From NCBI GenBank assembly GCA_963667435.1, contig OY763414.1, positions 1,178,001 to 1,242,000 on the forward strand: a stretch of DNA of 64,000 bases. Reading direction: 5' to 3'. Origin of the DNA: Marispirochaeta sp963667435 (GTDB taxonomy: Bacteria; Spirochaetota; Spirochaetia; JC444; Marispirochaetaceae). The notes under the pieces were generated by a model. The model saw only the letters and a list, made by a program, of their open reading frames with translations, was not told where the DNA came from and did not search any database. This document shows, piece by piece, positions 26,353 to 35,699 of the stretch; the stretch's first letter is position 1; every line of letters begins with the position of its first letter. A program made the position numbers and the translations under genes.

Positions 26353-28506
26353 TTACTCAGCTTTCTCTGCCAGCTTGAATCTGCCCGTAAGCTGCTCCAC
26401 TGTGCGAATGCTCTCCTGATTCAGAATACTCTGCTCTTTAACTGAGAGAACCGCCGAGTCTATCTCGCTTATTCCGGTGGTTATTTCGGTCATCCCCCCG
26501 GCAACGGACGCACTTATCTGCTGCAGCTGCTGAAAATCTCCAAGCACTTTCCCGCTTCGCTCTTCCATGGACGCGGATGAGTCAATCACGCTCTGGGTAA
26601 TTTCCGTAATACTGGCAAGGGCAGTGCGAATCTCTGAAGAACCTGCATCCTGTTCCGCAACGGATTTCATAACCTCCGACTGAAGACTGCTGACAGCCTC
26701 AATAAGATTGTTCATTAATCCGAAGCTCTCCTCGGTAGACCGGGCAGAAAGCACCGATTTATCTATCATCCCCTGAATAGACTTGAGATTCTGGGAGATG
26801 GATTTAGACTGGGTTGAGGCGTTTTCCGCCAGCTTACGTATCTCGTCGGCAACAACAGCAAATCCCCTTCCCGCTTCGCCCGCATGGGCGGCCTCAATGG
26901 CTGCATTCATTGCCAGAAGGTTGGTCTGGGACGCAATATTGTAGATGAGGGTGTTGGCATCCGCCAGTTGTTCAGATTGACGGGCAATTGTATCAATCTC
27001 GGTTGTAACCTCGTTGAGTTTTTCCCGACCGCTTTTTGCTGCAGTCACAAGAGCCTTGATCTGCTCATTGCTCTGCTCAGATATCTGCTGTTCCGCACGT
27101 ATACTGTTCAGAAGCATTTCGATGGAAGCGGAAGATTCGGTTACCGCCGCAGCCTGATCCTCTATCTGACCGTGAAGCCGGGTAAGGCTCTCCAGAAATG
27201 AACGCAGAACATCTATAGACTGGGCAACGGTACTGTTCTGGGCATCTACCTGCTTTTCCATGCTGGTAAGAATGGTGGAAATTTCAGCCTCGGCGGCAGC
27301 GGTCTGTTCCATGCTGCCTGCAAGCTCACTGCTGATGGAATCGAGGTTCCGGACTTCGGCGACAACATCACTTATAAGCCCGTTAAGACTGAGAATAAAG
27401 GCGTTGAAGTTGCCTGAAAGTTTTGCTATCTCATCCCGGCCGACACTGGGCAGAGTTACAGAGAGATCACCTTCTCCTTCTGCAATTTCCGACAGAAGAT
27501 TGCCCATACGATTCAACGGGGTAGTTATTGCCCGAATAAAGAGATAACTCAGCAACAGGATTATAACCAGAGGAACAAGAAAAGTTATCAGTGTGGAGCG
27601 CAATGCTGCTTTCAAACCCACGAGAATAGTTTGATTAAAATATTTGGTCTCTTCGATCTCCCGGGAGGTAATTCCACTGATCCGGTCTACAACATCAGTC
27701 GCATTAGACCAGAACTCTTCATACTCCTGCCGGTAGTTACCTTCGTCTGCAGCATTGATTATTTCCCTCAGAGTATCCTTAACAAACAGCCAGGAAGTTG
27801 ATGTCCAGAGCTTGCTTTTATCCGCTACGGATTCTTCTGTCAGAACAAGACCCGGACTGTCCAGGGACTGCAAAATGGTCTCGTAGTCACTTATGAGGGT
27901 AAAAAGCATAAGCTGATTTATTGGCTCGTCACCGGAAAGGATTCCCGAGGTATAGCCTCTGAAACATCCCGCCCCTTCCTGAGCTCTGGCAAGGATCATG
28001 AGAGAAACCAGTCGTTGACCAATTCCCCCTGCAGTTTTTCTTGAGACAATCTCTCCGGTTGCCGTAAAGAGTTGATCCACCAGACCGGAATAAAAAGTCA
28101 TTACACTGGAAAAAGATACATTACGGGAATCTGTACGGGTCCGAATATTTTTCAGCTCCCCAGAAAAGGATGCAAGGAACGCCTGCGACTCTGCGGACAG
28201 ATAAACATCGAAACCACCTTGTAACAGGGCATTCAGATATTGATCAGTCACGTCACGCACCTCTTGCACCTTGGCGGGACTGGAGCCCCCGCCTACAAAT
28301 GCGGACGATGTCCCCCTTTCCACCTGAATCGCATGTACAAGGGCAAAACCTCCTTCAATAAAATCAAGATAGGTGTTCTGTGAATTCATGATTGAAAGTT
28401 CCTGCAGGTTTGACAGAGCAGCCACGGCTCCCTGGTATGCAAAGGCAATGAAGGGGATAGTTACCAGAATTAAAAGCTTGCTTCTCAGCGAAAGATGAAG
28501 TTTCAT
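26353..28506 (-). CDS. Methyl-accepting chemotaxis protein with NIT sensor domain
   Basis: A 717-residue inner-membrane chemoreceptor. Helix 1 at about 8-30; periplasmic NIT (nitrate/nitrite sensing) domain about 45-295 with the family start VERGTSSAFVGGG; helix 2 about 303-325; HAMP about 325-378; signalling domain about 430-700 with the hairpin tip QTNLLAMNAAIEAAHAGEAGRGFAVVADEIRKLAE region (residues 525-560). NIT domains are tied to nitrate or nitrite sensing, so taxis toward an electron acceptor is possible. Separate from the kinase operon by 46 nt; the two are on the same strand. Confidence 0.92.
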   Translation of the reverse strand: MKLHLSLRSKLLILVTIPFIAFAYQGAVAALSNLQELSIMNSQNTYLDFIEGGFALVHAIQVERGTSSAFVGGGSSPAKVQEVRDVTDQYLNALLQGGFDVYLSAESQAFLASFSGELKNIRTRTDSRNVSFSSVMTFYSGLVDQLFTATGEIVSRKTAGGIGQRLVSLMILARAQEGAGCFRGYTSGILSGDEPINQLMLFTLISDYETILQSLDSPGLVLTEESVADKSKLWTSTSWLFVKDTLREIINAADEGNYRQEYEEFWSNATDVVDRISGITSREIEETKYFNQTILVGLKAALRSTLITFLVPLVIILLLSYLFIRAITTPLNRMGNLLSEIAEGEGDLSVTLPSVGRDEIAKLSGNFNAFILSLNGLISDVVAEVRNLDSISSELAGSMEQTAAAEAEISTILTSMEKQVDAQNSTVAQSIDVLRSFLESLTRLHGQIEDQAAAVTESSASIEMLLNSIRAEQQISEQSNEQIKALVTAAKSGREKLNEVTTEIDTIARQSEQLADANTLIYNIASQTNLLAMNAAIEAAHAGEAGRGFAVVADEIRKLAENASTQSKSISQNLKSIQGMIDKSVLSARSTEESFGLMNNLIEAVSSLQSEVMKSVAEQDAGSSEIRTALASITEITQSVIDSSASMEERSGKVLGDFQQLQQISASVAGGMTEITTGISEIDSAVLSVKEQSILNQESIRTVEQLTGRFKLAEKAE

Positions 28507-28586
28507 AGGGCTCCCGTAATATATGAATTAGACCATTACTATTATCGACATTATAAAGTGTAATTTTAATTTTAGGGAACAAAGTG

Positions 28587-28620
28587 TTGACATGCTTGTG
28601 AATACAAAGTAACTTTGTAT
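28587..28620 (+). promoter_or_regulatory. Promoter and palindromic operator of the envelope ABC operon
   Basis: TTGACA at 28587-28592 is followed by ATACAAAGT-A-ACTTTGTAT, a perfect 9-bp inverted repeat (28602-28620) that covers the -10 position (TAACTT, 17-bp spacing). The operon contains its own winged-helix regulator, the likely ligand of this site. Confidence 0.7.
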
Positions 28621-28659
28621 TGCAAAGCTGATTTGTTATGCAAAAACCAAGGAGAACCC

Positions 28660-29262
28660 ATGACCGAAGAGTCCGGTAATATGAACAAGTACCTGAAAGA
28701 TCTTCAGGAGATAAAAGATCTGGCCCGGAGAAATGAAGAAAACCCCATAGTGGAATACTGGGATTTTATCTCCTGGGGGATACTGACAATTATCGGAACC
28801 ATGCTGCATGCACTCCTGTTTCCACACCGGCTGAATACTGCGCTGCTGCTTATCTGGCTTCCGGCAGTTATTATCGGAGGTGTAATCGAAACTCTGGCCT
28901 GGGCGGCAATGGTAAAAAAACTCCAGGTTCGCCTGTCTACCCGATATAATCAGAGAAAATATTTTTCCCTGCTCACAGTATTCTTCTCAGTATGCATAAC
29001 CTTCTTTTACGTAATCCACCTCAACGGACCCGTGCCGGGACTGATGCTGATACTGCTCTCCATTCTTTTTGCAACCATTGTTCAGATGAGCTATTTCGCT
29101 CTTATTGCTGAAACCCTGATTACACTTACAGTCGGTATTATTCTGACAGTTCTCGATCTTCGCGGCACGGTGGTAACTGCAGCGACGGGGATCTTTACCG
29201 GAGGTCTTTTTCTGCTTATGGGTTTCCACGCCCGCTATCTGGAAAAGAAGAATGGATACTGA
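28660..29262 (+). CDS. Polytopic membrane protein upstream of a winged-helix regulator
   Basis: About 200 residues: a short soluble N-terminus with a charged helix (LKDLQEIKDLARRNEENPIVEYWD) followed by five or six membrane helices (ISWGILTIIGTMLHALLF; LLLIWLPAVIIGG; LLTVFFSVCITFFYVI; LMLILLSILFATIVQM; GIFTGGLFLLMGF). Start ATG 28660 has AAGGAG upstream; the earlier in-frame ATG lies in the operator. Overlaps nothing; two nt before the HTH gene. Such membrane proteins are often found with HTH_34 regulators and may act as their signal or anti-factor partner; that is inference. Confidence 0.7.
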   Translation: MTEESGNMNKYLKDLQEIKDLARRNEENPIVEYWDFISWGILTIIGTMLHALLFPHRLNTALLLIWLPAVIIGGVIETLAWAAMVKKLQVRLSTRYNQRKYFSLLTVFFSVCITFFYVIHLNGPVPGLMLILLSILFATIVQMSYFALIAETLITLTVGIILTVLDLRGTVVTAATGIFTGGLFLLMGFHARYLEKKNGY

Positions 29263-29264
29263 AG

Positions 29265-29570
29265 ATGATGGAACTCTTTACCCGCTTTGATGCGGTCTTT
29301 TTTGAGAAAACCAGATTAAGTCTGCTAACCCTTATTATCCAGGAGGAGGAGGCAACCTTCAATAAACTGAAGCTCCGACTGGAAATGAGCGACGGAGCGC
29401 TCTATACCCACCTGGAGAAGCTGATTAATGCCGGTTATGTAATGAAGAAAAAGCAGATAGCCGGGACAAGCGTTCAAACGGTGTATACCGCCACGGAAGG
29501 CGGAAAGCAGCAGTTTCAGGAATACCTCTCTTTTATGGAAGAGATGATTAACAAGGCACAACCCGAGTAA
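29265..29570 (+). CDS. Winged-helix transcriptional regulator (HTH_34 type)
   Basis: A 101-residue single-domain regulator resembling a truncated MarR/ArsR fold: helix pair RLSLLTLIIQEEEATFNKL, recognition helix KLRLEMSDGALYTHLEKLINAGYV, and wing VQTVYTATEGGKQQF. The whole protein is the DNA-binding domain plus a C-terminal helix, as in the HTH_34 (winged helix) family. Second gene of the operon; it probably binds the palindrome over the promoter at 28602-28620. Confidence 0.85.
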   Translation: MMELFTRFDAVFFEKTRLSLLTLIIQEEEATFNKLKLRLEMSDGALYTHLEKLINAGYVMKKKQIAGTSVQTVYTATEGGKQQFQEYLSFMEEMINKAQPE

Positions 29571-29581
29571 AAGGAGAAACA

Positions 29582-30349
29582 ATGAGAAAAAACCTGTATA
29601 TAATCCCGGTCCTGATGATTATAAGCATCCTTGCAGTTTACCCGGTTTTCTCGAATCCCGTAGATCCGGATACGCTTCTGCGAAAAGTGGAGCAGATTAT
29701 CAACCCGGAGATTTATTCTTCCGTTATGCAGATCTCAACACAAAAACCCGGGCAGAGAGATTCCGAAATCGGCATGAATGTTCTCTATAAAGAGGGTGCC
29801 GGCTCTTTTATAGAAATGACATCCCCGGCCAGAAGCAGGGGGATCAGAATGCTTGAAAAGGATGCAGGCCTCTATCTTTTCAATCCTAAATCCAACAGCC
29901 GTCGGCCGATCCGTCTTTCACCGGAACAGTCCTTCCAGGGAACGGTATTCAGCAATAACGATGTATCCGATCCAAAGTACACCGACGACTACAGTGCTCA
30001 ATTATCAGGAGAGGAAATCCTGGAACATCCTGACTTCGGAGATGTACAGTGTCTGATCCTGACAGCTGAAGCAAAAACACGGGAAGCCCCCTATGGAAAA
30101 ATCGTCATATGGATTCACAGAGAGAAACTGATTCCCCTGAAATTTGCCTACTATGCAAAATCTGGGTTGCTGTTTAAAACCATGATACTGAAGGACTACC
30201 GGCAGATGGCGGGCGCCTTGCGGCCGGCAACCATGCATATGGACTCTCTGGAAATTGAGGGTGTATGGTCGGAAGTGAAGATTGAGTCAATGGAAGCCCT
30301 TACGGATATACCGGACAGCCGGTTCTCGACCGCGGCATTAATCCGATGA
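29582..30349 (+). CDS. LolA-like periplasmic carrier (outer membrane lipoprotein-sorting type)
   Basis: A 255-residue secreted protein with an N-terminal signal peptide (about 1-25) and the half-barrel fold of LolA/LolB-like proteins: IEMTSPARSRGIRMLEKDAGLYLFNP and the SQFQGTVFSNNDVSDPKYTDDY-type segment (here QSFQGTVFSNNDVS) are features of the outer membrane lipoprotein-sorting family. It should carry a lipid or lipidated cargo across the periplasm. It sits between the regulator and the outer-membrane barrel, overlapping the latter by 4 nt. Confidence 0.85.
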   Translation: MRKNLYIIPVLMIISILAVYPVFSNPVDPDTLLRKVEQIINPEIYSSVMQISTQKPGQRDSEIGMNVLYKEGAGSFIEMTSPARSRGIRMLEKDAGLYLFNPKSNSRRPIRLSPEQSFQGTVFSNNDVSDPKYTDDYSAQLSGEEILEHPDFGDVQCLILTAEAKTREAPYGKIVIWIHREKLIPLKFAYYAKSGLLFKTMILKDYRQMAGALRPATMHMDSLEIEGVWSEVKIESMEALTDIPDSRFSTAALIR

Positions 30350-31488
30350 AGATTACTCCGGCAGCCTGCTTGCTGCTGCTACTGTCTGCAGCACTACTCC
30401 CCGTTCAGGCCCAGGAGTATTCACTTTTCGGTCAGATCGAGATGGAGGGAACCTACTCCGGAGATCTTGAGTCGGTTCTTTCCATAGAGGCTGATCATTC
30501 CCTGGATTACGATAGCTTCAGCTTCCGCCTGCGCCACAAACTGAGCCTAGATGAGCAGGAAACCCCGAAGCACGAACTCAATGAAGCATATATTTCTTGG
30601 TATACAAACCCTGATCTGACGATTTCCACGGGCAAGCAGCGACTGCCGTGGGGCCGGGGAACCGCCTTCTTTCCCACCGACACCCTGCATCCGATGCATA
30701 CCCGAGAGGATGTGGAAGGATTTACCGGTATCAGCGCCGTATATAACCCCAATCTTGCGGTACAGATAAGCAGTGCGGTTGATTTTTCCACTCCCCTGGA
30801 CGCGGAAAAAGGAAGCAGCGAGAACAGTGATTTTTACACACACCTCAAATATGCTTCATATGTTTCACTTACTGCCGGCACAGCGGATATGGCCCTTTCC
30901 GCTGTATACCGTAATGAAGAGACCTGTAGACCCGGTCTTGGTATCTCCCTCGATGTCGGCGGATTCATATTCAGTTCCGAAGCTGCCATTGAAATAGCAG
31001 GAGGAAATGTATACCCGGATCCTGCTGTGTTGGCATTTAACGAAGCAGACGGCCCTCTACCCCTGGTCTCCGCGGGCATACGCAGAACCTATATCCCGGA
31101 CAGTCTGCCGGACCTCTCGCTTACCGGAGCAGGTGAATATCTGTATGCCGGAACAGGCTATTCTGAATCAGAACGAAATCGCTATTTCGTGCTTTCTGGC
31201 AGCGGTATCAAACCGGCGGGAACAATGCCCCCCATGGGCAGACATTATCTTTTCACTCTTGCTGCCGCAGAGCTGATAAACATCTTCAGCCTTGAACTTT
31301 CCGCTACCGCAAATCTCTCTGATTACTCTGCGCTCTATGCGGCTGAATTGAAGGTTCTAACAATACCGGGTGCCGATTTAACTGCCGGCCTGGAACTGCT
31401 CTCCGGCAGCAGCGGCAGTGAATTCGGTTCCATGCAGGCACTTTACGGCGATTACCGTATAAGTCTGGGCACGACTATCTATTTTTAA
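30346..31488 (+). CDS. Outer-membrane beta-barrel protein (DUF1302-like)
   Basis: A 380-residue protein with a signal peptide ending AQA-like at about residue 22, alternating beta strands through the mature part, and a C-terminal phenylalanine (LGTTIYF), the sorting signal of outer-membrane barrels. The segment STGKQRLPWGRGTAFFPTD resembles the conserved loop of DUF1302 barrels, which accompany lipid exporters in proteobacteria. ATGA overlap with the LolA-like gene. It supplies the outer-membrane component of the operon. Confidence 0.75.
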   Translation: MKITPAACLLLLLSAALLPVQAQEYSLFGQIEMEGTYSGDLESVLSIEADHSLDYDSFSFRLRHKLSLDEQETPKHELNEAYISWYTNPDLTISTGKQRLPWGRGTAFFPTDTLHPMHTREDVEGFTGISAVYNPNLAVQISSAVDFSTPLDAEKGSSENSDFYTHLKYASYVSLTAGTADMALSAVYRNEETCRPGLGISLDVGGFIFSSEAAIEIAGGNVYPDPAVLAFNEADGPLPLVSAGIRRTYIPDSLPDLSLTGAGEYLYAGTGYSESERNRYFVLSGSGIKPAGTMPPMGRHYLFTLAAAELINIFSLELSATANLSDYSALYAAELKVLTIPGADLTAGLELLSGSSGSEFGSMQALYGDYRISLGTTIYF

Positions 31489-31497
31489 GGAGAAAAA

Positions 31498-32190
31498 ATG
31501 GCACTGCTTGAGATTTCCGATGTACGCAAAGAGTATTACCTTGGGAAAACCGTCATTCCAGCCCTTAAGGGTGTCAGCTTCCGGGTGGACCCCGGAGACT
31601 TCATATCCATCGTAGGCCCGTCCGGGTGCGGTAAAACCACCCTTCTGAATATCCTGGGCTGTATCGATAAACCCAGTGATGGAACTGTTCTGATTGACGG
31701 CAGAAACCTGGCAGATCTGTCGGACAACGAGGAGGCGGGAATCCGCCTGGAGCAGATCGGATTCATCTTTCAATCTTTCAACCTTGTGCCGGTTCTCAAC
31801 TGTTTTGAGAATATTGAGTTCCCCCTCATTCTTGCAGGAGTAAATAAAAAGGAGAGAAAAGCGCGGGTTGATCGCCTGATTTCACTTGTGGGGCTTGAAG
31901 AATTTGCCTCTCACCGTCCGGATGAACTCTCCGGCGGTCAGCGCCAGCGTGTTGCAATTGCCCGGGCACTGATAAACCGCCCCTCCCTAATAATTGCCGA
32001 TGAACCCACAGCAAATCTCGATTCAGAAACAGGAGACATGATTCTCGAAACCATGGCCCGTCTGAACAGGGAAGAAAAAGTTACCTTTATATTCTCTACC
32101 CATAATCCGGAAATAATGAGATACGCAAAAAGAATTATCCGGCTGAAGGACGGCCTTATACAGGATATAGAAACCGGGGAGGATGAATGA
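31498..32190 (+). CDS. ABC transporter ATPase, LolD/MacB type
   Basis: A 230-residue ATPase: Walker A GPSGCGKTT (40-48), Q-loop region FIFQSFNLVP, signature ELSGGQRQRVAIARAL, Walker B LIIADEPTANLD and H-loop STHN. The sequence type is that of LolD, MacB and related ATPases that drive FtsX-like permeases. The gene overlaps the first permease gene by 4 nt and follows the barrel gene by 9 nt, so the complete unit is cotranscribed. Confidence 0.95.
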   Translation: MALLEISDVRKEYYLGKTVIPALKGVSFRVDPGDFISIVGPSGCGKTTLLNILGCIDKPSDGTVLIDGRNLADLSDNEEAGIRLEQIGFIFQSFNLVPVLNCFENIEFPLILAGVNKKERKARVDRLISLVGLEEFASHRPDELSGGQRQRVAIARALINRPSLIIADEPTANLDSETGDMILETMARLNREEKVTFIFSTHNPEIMRYAKRIIRLKDGLIQDIETGEDE

Positions 32191-33419
32191 TTTTTCTTAA
32201 AGTAGCCTTTAAGAATCTGCTTATCCGAAAGAAGCGCACCCTGGTTATCCTTGCAGCTATTGCTGTTTCCGTGGCAGTAATTCTCTTTGTTCAGGGAATG
32301 GTCGAGGGAGTAAAGCAGAACTTCTTTACAAATATGTTAGAGGAGAGCGGTCATATTCAGATACTGCCACAGGGAACAGAGGATGCACTGAACCCCTACG
32401 ATCTCAAGCTGCTCATAGACAAACCTGACGATCTGATGCAGATAGTGCGGAACAATCCGGAAATCATCCGGGTGGAAAAAGTGCTCACCTTCGGTGCCAT
32501 GCTTATTGCAGACGATAAGAATCTCACCATAAGCGGAACAGGAACATCTGCAGATACACAGTTTTTTGCCAAGGCCAGGGAACATACCCTCCAGGGACAG
32601 TTTCTCGCCAACAACAAAGAAGGACAGCCTGGAATCAGCATCAGTCAGCGTATTGCAGATCTTCTTGAAGTTAAGCTTGGAGATCCGGTGGTGGTCCTCA
32701 CCGAGGATAGTACCGGCAGTCCCTGGTATGTGGAGTACACTGTAACCAGTCTGTTTGAGACAAAAAGCCGGGAGTTTGATGAAGGAACCTTCTTCATTCC
32801 CCATCAGGAAGCGGAAAATCTACTCTATGTCCCCGGGGCAACCCGGCAGATAAGACTGCTGCTTAGCGATTATACCCTGGCGGAACAGGTGGGAAACAAC
32901 CTGAAAAAGGCAGCCGGCATCCATCCTTCCGGCACAACCGAATTGAAAACCTGGGAGCAGATCCACGGCAGCTATCTAATACTTATCGACCTGTTCGATA
33001 TATTTATCGTCTTCATGGATATTTTTACCGTTATTGTTGCCGCCACGGTGATAACAAACTCAATACTGATGAATGTTTTTGAACATACCCGGGAATACGG
33101 AACCCTCAGGGCAATAGGTATGAAGGGACACCAGCTTTTCGGCCTTATTTTAACAGAAGGCTTTGTACAGGGCAGCCTCGGAAGTATTGCCGGAATGATG
33201 ATTGGTATTCCCCTGGTACTCTACTTTCAGGTAAACGGTCTGGACTGGGGAGAGATAACCGAGAGTTTCGGCATGGGAGATGCCCTGTACTTTCATCTGG
33301 CCCCGGCACATGCTGCAGCGGGAGCCCTGGCGGGAGTCATTATTGCCTGTGCCGGTTCACTCTACGCGGCATGGGTAAGCACTCGTCAGACCATTATGCA
33401 ATCCCTGGGCGCCCTGTAG
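32187..33419 (+). CDS. FtsX-like ABC permease (first)
   Basis: A 410-residue permease with one N-terminal membrane helix (TLVILAAIAVSVAVILFVQG), a large periplasmic MacB-PCD domain (about 45-260) and three C-terminal helices of the FtsX fold; FEHTREYGTLRAIGMKGHQLFGLI is the conserved coupling region. Architecture matches LolC/LolE and MacB-type mechanotransmission permeases rather than channels. It is similar in length and layout to the next gene, with which it probably forms a heterodimer. Confidence 0.93.
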   Translation: MIFLKVAFKNLLIRKKRTLVILAAIAVSVAVILFVQGMVEGVKQNFFTNMLEESGHIQILPQGTEDALNPYDLKLLIDKPDDLMQIVRNNPEIIRVEKVLTFGAMLIADDKNLTISGTGTSADTQFFAKAREHTLQGQFLANNKEGQPGISISQRIADLLEVKLGDPVVVLTEDSTGSPWYVEYTVTSLFETKSREFDEGTFFIPHQEAENLLYVPGATRQIRLLLSDYTLAEQVGNNLKKAAGIHPSGTTELKTWEQIHGSYLILIDLFDIFIVFMDIFTVIVAATVITNSILMNVFEHTREYGTLRAIGMKGHQLFGLILTEGFVQGSLGSIAGMMIGIPLVLYFQVNGLDWGEITESFGMGDALYFHLAPAHAAAGALAGVIIACAGSLYAAWVSTRQTIMQSLGAL

Positions 33420-33452
33420 GGCACAAGCAGAAGAAGAACAAAAGGAGCTGGA

Positions 33453-34685
33453 ATGGAACTGATAAGAGTTGCCCTGAAAAATGTTTTCCGCAACCGCCGG
33501 CGCAGCATTCTCAATATAATTGCCCTTGCTCTGGCAACCGCCCTGATGATACTCGGACTGGGCTGGGTAGAGGGATACCACACCTATATCTACAAAGCCA
33601 TGCAGGATTTCGAGTCCGGAGACCTCCAGATTGTTCCGGAAGACTACCTGAAGGAACAGCGCCGATTCCCCCTTGATCTGGCCCTGAATGACTACAAAAA
33701 TCTCAAAGCGCAGCTTAAATCCTATCCCGAAATACGGGAAGCCACCGGCCGTATTGATTTCAGCCTGCGCCTATCCAACAGAAAAGAGTCTGTATGGCTT
33801 GCAGGAAGAGGCATTGATCCGGAAAGTGAAGCCAATACCACGGTACTCACCCGTTTCATTGAACAGGGATCCTATCTTTCTTCCAACTCCGAGGGAATTC
33901 TTCTGGGAAAAGAGCTGGCAAAAAGGATGGGCGTATCCCCCGGCGATACCGTTTACATAGTAGCCCGGGACCGCTATGGTGCGGAGAACTTCGTTGACAT
34001 AAGGGTATCGGGAATTTTTCATTACGGATTTCCTCAGATTGATAAGAATGTAGTCTTCCTGGACCTTGAAAGTGCAATGGAACTTCTTGATATGGACAAC
34101 CAGGTAAGTCGTATTGTAATGCGTCTATCTCCGGGAATATCTGTGAACAGAGGTGTTGATACCCTCGCGGGGAAAAAGCTTCCGGGAGAAGTGCACGGGT
34201 GGAAAACCTTCGCCCAGGCAACTGTCTCTGCAGTCGAAGCTGATTCCGGCTCCTTCTATATGATGCTCACCATCCTCTATATTCTGATTGTTCTGGGAAT
34301 ACTCAACAGTATGTCCATGAGCGTCCACGAACGGACACGGGAAATTGGAACCCTGAGGGCAATCGGCATGAAGAAAGCCCACCTGACAGTCATGCTCCTA
34401 TCAGAAAGCGGCTGGCTGGCACTGATTGCAGCGGCATGTGCACTTATACTGTCTGTTCCGATGATCTGGTATCTGGGCCATGTCGGTCTGGATATATCTT
34501 CCCAGATGCCGGAAGAGATCCCCGTACCCTTCGGTGAAATGTTCTACGCCGATTTTAAAGTTCATCATTTTCTGTTTACCGTTGCGGTAACCAGTCTGGC
34601 AGCCCTGGCGGGAACGCTACGACCGGCATTGAAAGCTGCAAAACTGACAGTGGCGGACTCAATGAGAGGCGGGGGACTAGGATAG
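33453..34685 (+). CDS. FtsX-like ABC permease (second)
   Basis: A 410-residue permease of the same type: N-terminal helix (ILNIIALALATALMILGLGW), periplasmic MacB-PCD domain, and three C-terminal helices with the coupling motif VHERTREIGTLRAIGMKKAHLTVML. Together with the first permease and the ATPase it forms a LolCDE-like complex. The small gap of 33 nt holds AAGGAG. Last gene of the operon, tail to tail with the PfkB kinase gene. Confidence 0.93.
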   Translation: MELIRVALKNVFRNRRRSILNIIALALATALMILGLGWVEGYHTYIYKAMQDFESGDLQIVPEDYLKEQRRFPLDLALNDYKNLKAQLKSYPEIREATGRIDFSLRLSNRKESVWLAGRGIDPESEANTTVLTRFIEQGSYLSSNSEGILLGKELAKRMGVSPGDTVYIVARDRYGAENFVDIRVSGIFHYGFPQIDKNVVFLDLESAMELLDMDNQVSRIVMRLSPGISVNRGVDTLAGKKLPGEVHGWKTFAQATVSAVEADSGSFYMMLTILYILIVLGILNSMSMSVHERTREIGTLRAIGMKKAHLTVMLLSESGWLALIAAACALILSVPMIWYLGHVGLDISSQMPEEIPVPFGEMFYADFKVHHFLFTVAVTSLAALAGTLRPALKAAKLTVADSMRGGGLG

Positions 34686-34686
34686 A

Positions 34687-35559
34687 TCAAATAACGTCCT
34701 TAAGGTCGGGAAATGAATCCCGGCCGCCCTGACGGGTAACAGATATTCCCGCAGTTTTCGCGGCAAAATCGAGTGTCTGCTGCAGCGGCCAACCCTGAAT
34801 CAGTCCATAGACAAAGGCACCGTGAAAAATATCACCTGCTGCAGTGCTGTCGACTGTTGTTACCGGATAGGCAGCATAGTCACCCCGCGCTCCTCCCCGG
34901 GCCCATACCCCACCCTTGTCACCGAGGGTAATAACGGTACAGCGCCGGTTATGCCGGTTCAAAACCTCAAGAGCCTTCCCCGCTTCTTCTCTGTCTGAGA
35001 TTTCAGCCCCCAGGACTGAAGCAGCGAATGTCGCAGAGGCAACAAGGTAATCAACCTTCTCTGCCAGAATCCAGGTGGCATCCCGCATTGATCCGGCATC
35101 CAGAACAGACGGTACCCCCTGATACCGCTCCAGCGCTTCCAGAGAAGCCTGCAGAGCGTGGCCATCAAAAAGAAGACAGGCGGGCTCCTCCTCCATCGGC
35201 GGCAGTGTATAGATATCCTCCTGAGAACGGTGGTTGACTATAGTCCTGCTGCCGCTGTCTCGTGCGGCGATAATGGTCGAAACAGGCGTGGGATACCCGG
35301 AATACCGGCGAATTAGGGAGGTATCCACGCCGTAGCGACTGAAGTCCCGAAGAACCAGATCCCCGCTTTCGTCATCACCAAGGGGACCTGCCCATGCTGC
35401 ACCAAGCCCCCAGCTGCTCAAAAGAGCCGCAGCATTCGCAGTCGGCCCACCGCCCGAGAAAGATCGGGAAGATGCAATGCACTTGCTGTCCTCCACCGGG
35501 TAGCTCTCCACTGAGAAGATAAAGTCCAGACACGCATGTCCTACTGTAAGTATTTCCAC
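34687..35559 (-). CDS. PfkB family sugar kinase
   Basis: About 290 residues of the ribokinase fold. The N-terminal VGHACLDFIF and GGGPTANAAALLSSWG form the substrate pocket; near the C-terminus VDSTAAGDIFHGAFVYGLIQG is the PfkB signature 2 with the catalytic Asp in the AAGD anion hole. I use GTG 35559 because AGGGGG lies upstream at a good distance and the protein then starts right at the first strand; the longer frame has no ribosome site. Substrate unknown; the neighbourhood gives no sugar pathway. Confidence 0.85.
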   Translation of the reverse strand: MEILTVGHACLDFIFSVESYPVEDSKCIASSRSFSGGGPTANAAALLSSWGLGAAWAGPLGDDESGDLVLRDFSRYGVDTSLIRRYSGYPTPVSTIIAARDSGSRTIVNHRSQEDIYTLPPMEEEPACLLFDGHALQASLEALERYQGVPSVLDAGSMRDATWILAEKVDYLVASATFAASVLGAEISDREEAGKALEVLNRHNRRCTVITLGDKGGVWARGGARGDYAAYPVTTVDSTAAGDIFHGAFVYGLIQGWPLQQTLDFAAKTAGISVTRQGGRDSFPDLKDVI

Positions 35560-35699
35560 AAAAACCCCCTGACCATTATACCATTCAGCAGAAAGAGGCA
35601 CTCGTTTTTGCTGATTCTGTAATAATTATCTTGATTATTTGTCAATTTAAAACCATTATATAGTCACATTCTTTTTTTAAACAATGCAAGGAGAAGGTC

